A stretch of 11,829 nt of DNA. Source: Burkholderiales bacterium (GTDB lineage Bacteria > Pseudomonadota > Gammaproteobacteria > Burkholderiales > SG8-39). The notes below the pieces were generated by a model. That model had not been told where the DNA came from, made no database searches, and saw only the letters and a program-made list of their open reading frames with translations. The DNA lies in NCBI GenBank assembly GCA_016649475.1, contig JAENXP010000022.1:1-11829 (forward strand), given 5' to 3'. This document shows positions 8,011 through 11,829 of the stretch, one piece after another; position 1 is the stretch's first letter, and every line of letters starts with the position of its first letter. Both the position numbers and the translations under genes were made by a program.

Positions 8011-8084
8011 GCCATTTCAGGATTGCCGAAACGGCCCCTGACTCAGGGGTGCACGGGGGGATATCCCTACTTTTCGCCATTTGC
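8011..8084 (+). repeat. Structured intergenic repeat, copy 3
   Basis: Third copy, starting four bases after the ntrX stop. Hairpin A is GCCG-AAA-CGGC (8025-8035). Hairpin B is CCCCTG-ACT-CAGGGG (8035-8049), a perfect palindrome around one base. Next comes the self-complementary GGGATATCCC (8058-8067) and a tail TTTTCGCCATTTGCACC matching the ends of the other copies. Relative to copy 1 the stem bases of A and B differ, but pairing is kept. This is the best-preserved short form of the element. It may end the ntrX transcript, though no T tract follows. Confidence 0.68.
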
Positions 8085-8091
8085 ACCAGGC

Positions 8092-8125
8092 TTCGACTCT
8101 GCAGCGCGGGAAAAGAGCATAAAAT
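8092..8125 (+). promoter_or_regulatory. Possible trkA promoter
   Basis: TAAAAT at 8120-8125 matches the -10 consensus at five of six positions and lies 65 bases before the trkA start. It falls inside the small hairpin GCAT-AAA-ATGC (8117-8127). TTCGAC at 8092-8097 looks like a -35 box, but the 22-base spacing is too long for an ordinary sigma-70 promoter. trkA probably has its own promoter in this 182-base gap, because a repeat copy separates it from ntrX. The exact site is uncertain. Confidence 0.25.
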
Positions 8126-8189
8126 GCGACCCATCCGCCTTTAATCTTCCGACTTGGCGCAGCCGGGTTCGTATCTCAGAGGAACAGCG

Positions 8190-9563
8190 TTGAAAATCAT
8201 CATCCTCGGCGCAGGGCAGGTCGGGACCAGCGTAGCCGAAAGCCTTGTTTCTGAAGCCAACGACATCACCGTCGTGGACATCGATGGCGCGCGCCTGCGC
8301 CTGTTGCAGGACCGCCTGGATTTGCGCACCGTCGCCGGCAGCGCAGCTCATCCTTCGGTCCTGAAAAGCGCCGGCATCGAAGATGCCGATATGCTGATCG
8401 CGGTAACGCAGAGCGACGAAACCAACCTGGTCGCCTGCAAGATTGCGGCGCACCTGTACAACGTTCCCACCCGCATCGCGCGTATCCGCGCACCGCAATA
8501 TCTCGCCAACGAGCATTTGTTCGAACCGGAATGCTTTGCGGTGGACTACGCCATCTGTCCGGAGCAGCTGATCACCGAGTATCTGGTCAAGCTGGTGCAG
8601 TTTCCCGAGGCGCTGCAGGTGCTGGAATTCGCCGACGGCCGCGTGAGTCTGGTGGCGGTGCGTGCCTTCGAGGGCGGACCGCTGGTAGGTCACCAATTGC
8701 AGGACATCCGCAAGCACATACCCAACGTGGACGTGCGCGTCGCCGCCATTTTCCGCGGCGACCGCCCGATCGTGCCAGAAGGAACGACTGTGGTCGAAGC
8801 CGAAGATGAAGTATTCTGCCTCGCCGCCAGCCAGAATATTCGCAGGGTAATGCAGGAGATGCGCCGCCAGGACAAGCCGGTGCGCAGGGTGATGATCGCC
8901 GGCGGGGGCAACATCGGCCTTAGGCTGGCGCGCGCGCTCGAGAACGACTATACGGTCAAAATCGTCGAGCGCGACAAGCGCCGTTGCGAAGAACTGTCCA
9001 CGCGGCTCGATAAAGCGCTGCTGCTGCAAGGCGACGTCACCGACGAGTCGCTGCTCGAAGCGGAGAACGTCGAGGAGATGGATCTGTTCGTCGCCGTGAC
9101 CAATAACGACGAGAACAACATCATGAGCTGCCTGCTGGCCAAGCGCATGGGCGCGCGCCGCGTTGTAGCGCTGATCAACCGGCGCTCATACGTGGACCTG
9201 CTGCAGTCGGGACAGATCGACATCGCCATCTCCCCGGCACAGGCAACCATAGGCTCGCTGCTGGCGCACGTGCGCCGCGGCGACATCACCGAAGTGCACT
9301 CGCTGCGCCGCGGCGCAGCCGAAGCGCTCGAAGCCGTGGTGCACGGCGATGCGGCATCCTGCCGCGTGGTGGGACGACAGATCGAACAGATCGAATTGCC
9401 CAAGGGCACGACCATCGCCGCCGTCGTACGCGGCGAGCAGGTGCTTATGGCACACCACGACACCGTGATCCAGAGCGGCGACCATGCCATAGTCTTCGTC
9501 ACCAACAAGAAAATGGTACCCAAGGTGGAAAAGCTGTTTCAGGTCAGCGCGGGTTTTCTCTGA
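8190..9563 (+). CDS. trkA: Trk potassium uptake regulatory subunit TrkA
   Basis: Cytoplasmic peripheral protein that gates the TrkH potassium channel on binding NAD(H) and nucleotides. The 457 residues have the classic two-lobed layout. A first RCK N-domain has GAGQVG (7-12) and Asp30. An RCK C-domain follows at about 140-225. A second N-domain has GGGNIG (238-243) and Glu260, and a second C-domain lies at about 370-452. I chose the TTG at 8190 because it gives the standard MKIIILGAGQVG start, has AGAGGA six bases upstream and gives the same length as E. coli TrkA. A longer in-frame form from the TTG at 8154 lacks a ribosome-binding site. trkH follows after 20 bases. A decayed copy of this gene lies at 11058-11315. 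Confidence 0.95.
   Translation: MKIIILGAGQVGTSVAESLVSEANDITVVDIDGARLRLLQDRLDLRTVAGSAAHPSVLKSAGIEDADMLIAVTQSDETNLVACKIAAHLYNVPTRIARIRAPQYLANEHLFEPECFAVDYAICPEQLITEYLVKLVQFPEALQVLEFADGRVSLVAVRAFEGGPLVGHQLQDIRKHIPNVDVRVAAIFRGDRPIVPEGTTVVEAEDEVFCLAASQNIRRVMQEMRRQDKPVRRVMIAGGGNIGLRLARALENDYTVKIVERDKRRCEELSTRLDKALLLQGDVTDESLLEAENVEEMDLFVAVTNNDENNIMSCLLAKRMGARRVVALINRRSYVDLLQSGQIDIAISPAQATIGSLLAHVRRGDITEVHSLRRGAAEALEAVVHGDAASCRVVGRQIEQIELPKGTTIAAVVRGEQVLMAHHDTVIQSGDHAIVFVTNKKMVPKVEKLFQVSAGFL
8740..8829 (+). repeat. Short direct repeats (TCGCCGCCA) in trkA
   Basis: The nine bases TCGCCGCCA occur at 8740-8748 and at 8821-8829, 81 bases (27 codons) apart and in the same frame. The decayed trkA copy downstream is missing exactly the segment between them and keeps a single junction. 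Slipped-strand deletion between such repeats would give that result without breaking the frame. Confidence 0.7.
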
Positions 9564-9583
9564 GATAACGGAACTCGCCTCTC

Positions 9584-11041
9584 ATGGTTCGAGTATCTGC
9601 CGTACTCCACGTGCTGAGCGTGGTCATCATGATGTTTGCGCTTTGCCTGTTGTTTCCCCTCGTCTGGTCCTTTCTCCTGGGCGATGCCGCGCAGACCGCC
9701 TACGACGAAGCCATATTGCTGACCGCGTCCTCAGGGGTGCTGCTGTGGGCGGCGACGCGCAAGCATCGGCAGGAAATGCAGCCGCGCGACGGTTTTCTCC
9801 TGGTAGCACTGGTCTACACCATGCTGCCGGCCTTCGCCACTCTGCCGCTGCTGTTCTATCTGCCGGAACTGTCCTTCACCGACGCCTACTTCGAGGCCGT
9901 TTCCGGGCTCACTGCCTCCGGCGGGACAGTGCTCTCCGGCCTGGACGCGCTGCCGCCCTCGATCAATATCTGGCGTACCTTTCTGATCTGGCTCGGCGGC
10001 ATGGGCGTGATCGTGCTGGCCGTGGCCATCCTGCCGCTGTTGGGTGTAGGCGGCAGCCAGATCTACAAGGCCGAGACCCCCGGCCCGATGAAAGACACCA
10101 AGCTGACCCCGCGCATCGCGGAGACCGCCAAGGGCCTGTGGCTGGTGTATTTCATGATCACCATTGCCTGCTTGCTCGCCTACCGCATCGCCGGCATGAC
10201 TTGGCTCGACGCCATGATGCATGCGTTCACCACCATGGGTCTGGGCGGGTTCTCCTCGCACGACGCGAGCTACGCCTATTGGAACTCGCCTGCGATCGAA
10301 GCAGTGGCCATCTATTTCATGCTGCTGGCCGGCATAAACTTCGGCACTCATTTCCTCGCTTGGCGGCGATGGAGTTTCGGCCCGTACGCGCGCGACCCCG
10401 AGGCCGGTTTATATCTGCTGGTGGTGCTCGGCAGCGTCCTCGGCGTCGCGACATTCCTGCTCGCCAATCAGACTTATCCCGACTTCTGGACCGCGCTGCG
10501 CTTTTCCGCTTTCAACGTAATCTCCATCGCCACCACCACGGGTTACTCCAACGCCGATTTCAACCTGTGGCCGATTTTCGCGCCGGTGTGGATGTTGTTT
10601 CTGTGCAGCTTCGCCACCTGCTCGGGCTCGACCGGGGGCGGCATCAAGATGATCCGCGCCAGGCTGATGGCGCGCCAGGCGGTGCGCGAAATGACGCGCA
10701 TCATCCATCCGCGCGCAGTGATCCCGGTGAAGCTCGCGGGTGCGACGGTGGAGAACAACATCATTTTCGCCATACTCGCGTTCATCCTGGTATATAACGG
10801 CGCAATCATCGCCATGACCATGCTGCTCGCCGCCTCCGGCCTGGATATCATCACTGCGTTCTCTGCGGTCATCGCCAGCATCAACAACACCGGCCCGGGT
10901 TTGAACAAGGTGGGACCGGCAACGACTTTTGCATCTCTGAACGACTTCCAAACCTGGATCTGCACCGTCGCCATGCTGCTCGGACGGCTGGAATTGTTCA
11001 GCCTGCTGGTGGTGTTCACGCCCGGATTCTGGCGCAGATAG
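9584..11041 (+). CDS. trkH: Trk potassium channel subunit TrkH, first copy
   Basis: Inner-membrane potassium-translocating subunit that works with TrkA. The 485 residues are close to E. coli TrkH (483) and are strongly hydrophobic, with the four-fold membrane-pore-membrane layout. The pore loops are SGLTASGGT (107-115), AFTTMGLGG (214-222), ATTTGYS (316-322) and NNTGPG (434-439). Filter glycines 113, 219, 320 and 437 are all present. Loop 1 is unusual: most relatives, and the second copy here, read TTTG where this reads TASG. The ATG at 9584 is 20 bases after trkA, so the two are co-transcribed. The first 165 residues are about 84 percent identical to the second copy at 11335, showing a tandem duplication. 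Confidence 0.95.
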   Translation: MVRVSAVLHVLSVVIMMFALCLLFPLVWSFLLGDAAQTAYDEAILLTASSGVLLWAATRKHRQEMQPRDGFLLVALVYTMLPAFATLPLLFYLPELSFTDAYFEAVSGLTASGGTVLSGLDALPPSINIWRTFLIWLGGMGVIVLAVAILPLLGVGGSQIYKAETPGPMKDTKLTPRIAETAKGLWLVYFMITIACLLAYRIAGMTWLDAMMHAFTTMGLGGFSSHDASYAYWNSPAIEAVAIYFMLLAGINFGTHFLAWRRWSFGPYARDPEAGLYLLVVLGSVLGVATFLLANQTYPDFWTALRFSAFNVISIATTTGYSNADFNLWPIFAPVWMLFLCSFATCSGSTGGGIKMIRARLMARQAVREMTRIIHPRAVIPVKLAGATVENNIIFAILAFILVYNGAIIAMTMLLAASGLDIITAFSAVIASINNTGPGLNKVGPATTFASLNDFQTWICTVAMLLGRLELFSLLVVFTPGFWRR

Positions 11042-11057
11042 GCCAGGGGCGACATGA

Positions 11058-11315
11058 GCCACGCAGTCCTTCGCGAAGGCGCGTTTCGCCCCCACCACTT
11101 CTCGCGTGAAAAGTCGCGCTCGCGTGGGCCTGGCGGCAGCGCGCGTCTTCCAGGGCGGATTTCTGACAAAGCGCCAGCTGCATGATATCTGCAAGAACTT
11201 GGCCAACGCAGACGTGCGCGCCGCAGCAAGTGAATACCCGCAGGTGATTGAGGAAATGTGCCGCATGAACTCGCCCGTGCACCACACCACGACCACCCGC
11301 ACGGGCTTTCTCTGA
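11058..11315 (+). pseudogene. Decayed second trkA, internally deleted in frame
   Basis: Remnant of a duplicated trkA lying between the two trkH copies. The frame is open from just after a TGA at 11055 to a TGA at 11313-11315. From 11121 the translation RVGLAAARVFQGG matches TrkA RVSLVAVRAFEGG (from residue 151). RQLHDICKNLANADVR then matches HQLQDIRKHIPNVDVR. It next jumps to VIEEMCRMNSPV, matching VMQEMRRQDKPV (220-231), and finally to GFL-stop, the TrkA C-terminus. Both NAD-binding domains are gone, so it cannot work as TrkA. A GTG at 11106 could start a 69-residue product, but no ribosome-binding site is seen. Bases 11042 to about 11120 match TrkA only weakly. It could instead be a retained small RCK fragment, because the frame has stayed open. 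Confidence 0.8.
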
Positions 11316-11334
11316 GTTAAGACGAACGCCTCCC

Positions 11335-11829
11335 ATGGTTCGAATTCCTGCTGTTCTCCACGTGCTGAGCGTGGTCATCATGATTTTCGCGTTGTGCGTG
11401 TTTTTCCCCCTCGCCTGGTCCTTTATTCTCCACGATGCCGCCGAAACAGCCTACGACGAAGCCGTTTTGGTAACCGCGTTTGCCGGCGTAGTGCTGTGGG
11501 CGCTCACGCGCAAGCACCGGCGTGAGCTGCAGCCGCGCGACGGTTTTCTCCTGGTGGCGCTGGTGTGGACCGTGCTGCCCGCCTTCGCCACCCTGCCGTT
11601 GCTGCTCTATCTGCCGGAACTGTCCTTCACCGACGCCTACTTCGAGACCGTTTCCGGGCTTACTACTACCGGGTCGACGGTGCTCTCCGACCTGGACGCA
11701 CTGCCGCCCTCGATCAATATCTGGCGCACCTTTTTGATCTGGGTCGGCGGCATGGGTGTGATCGTGCTGGCCGTGGCCATCCTGCCGCTGCTGGGTGTAG
11801 GCGGCAGCCAGATCTACAAGGCCGAGACC
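11335..11829 (+). CDS. trkH: TrkH potassium channel subunit, second copy (cut by window end)
   Basis: The first 165 codons of a second TrkH; the frame is open to the last base of the window. It begins MVRIPAVLHVLSVVIM and differs from the first copy at about 26 of 165 positions. Pore loop 1 reads SGLTTTGST, the usual family form, where the first copy has SGLTASGGT. Divergence is uneven: after residue 119 only one residue differs (Leu137 to Val), and about six of 140 bases differ. That suggests gene conversion or strong constraint there. The ATG is 19 bases after the TGA of the trkA remnant, mirroring the 20-base gap before the first trkH, so the duplicated unit included the 3' end of trkA. 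Whether it is full length cannot be seen. Confidence 0.93.
   Translation, partial: MVRIPAVLHVLSVVIMIFALCVFFPLAWSFILHDAAETAYDEAVLVTAFAGVVLWALTRKHRRELQPRDGFLLVALVWTVLPAFATLPLLLYLPELSFTDAYFETVSGLTTTGSTVLSDLDALPPSINIWRTFLIWVGGMGVIVLAVAILPLLGVGGSQIYKAET

Noticed and set aside
8154..8189. N-terminal extension of TrkA from a TTG at 8154.
   Set aside because: No ribosome-binding site there. The TTG at 8190 has AGAGGA in place and gives the normal TrkA N-terminus and length.

Overview
The window is 11.8 kb of GC-rich proteobacterial chromosome, and every gene lies on the plus strand. The gene order def-fmt-htpX-rsmB-DUF4390-ntrY-ntrX-trkA-trkH, with an NtrX that resembles the short betaproteobacterial type, points to a betaproteobacterium (Nitrosomonadales/Rhodocyclales-like). 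That placement rests on remembered synteny and protein character; the genus cannot be named from this sequence alone.

Region 1 (1-2457): an AT-rich leader, then def (peptide deformylase), fmt (Met-tRNA formyltransferase) and htpX (membrane zinc protease), closely spaced and probably co-transcribed. Def and Fmt act at opposite ends of the formyl-methionine cycle. Region 2 (2458-4067): a 247-base gap full of hairpins, rsmB (16S rRNA m5C967 methyltransferase) whose start codon lies inside a 12-bp stem, and a second repeat-filled gap. Region 3 (4068-8007): an overlapping set of a secreted DUF4390 protein, the NtrY-type sensor kinase and the NtrX-type regulator. This NtrX has a shortened, degenerate AAA+ domain without Walker A lysine or sigma-54 contact loop. 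Region 4 (8190-11829): trkA and trkH (potassium uptake), then a decayed second trkA and the first 165 codons of a second trkH that runs off the window.

Three observations stand out. (1) The trkA-trkH pair was duplicated in tandem. The second trkA is now only a short in-frame remnant, and one of its deletions falls exactly on a 9-bp direct repeat still visible in the intact gene. The two TrkH copies differ at the first pore loop. (2) A structured intergenic repeat of about 70 bases occurs three times, always in the same orientation and downstream of a stop codon, with base changes that preserve hairpins; one copy carries an extra nested hairpin block. (3) The NtrX AAA+ domain appears to have lost ATPase and sigma-54 functions. 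No RNA genes, CRISPR arrays, insertion sequences or phage genes were seen.
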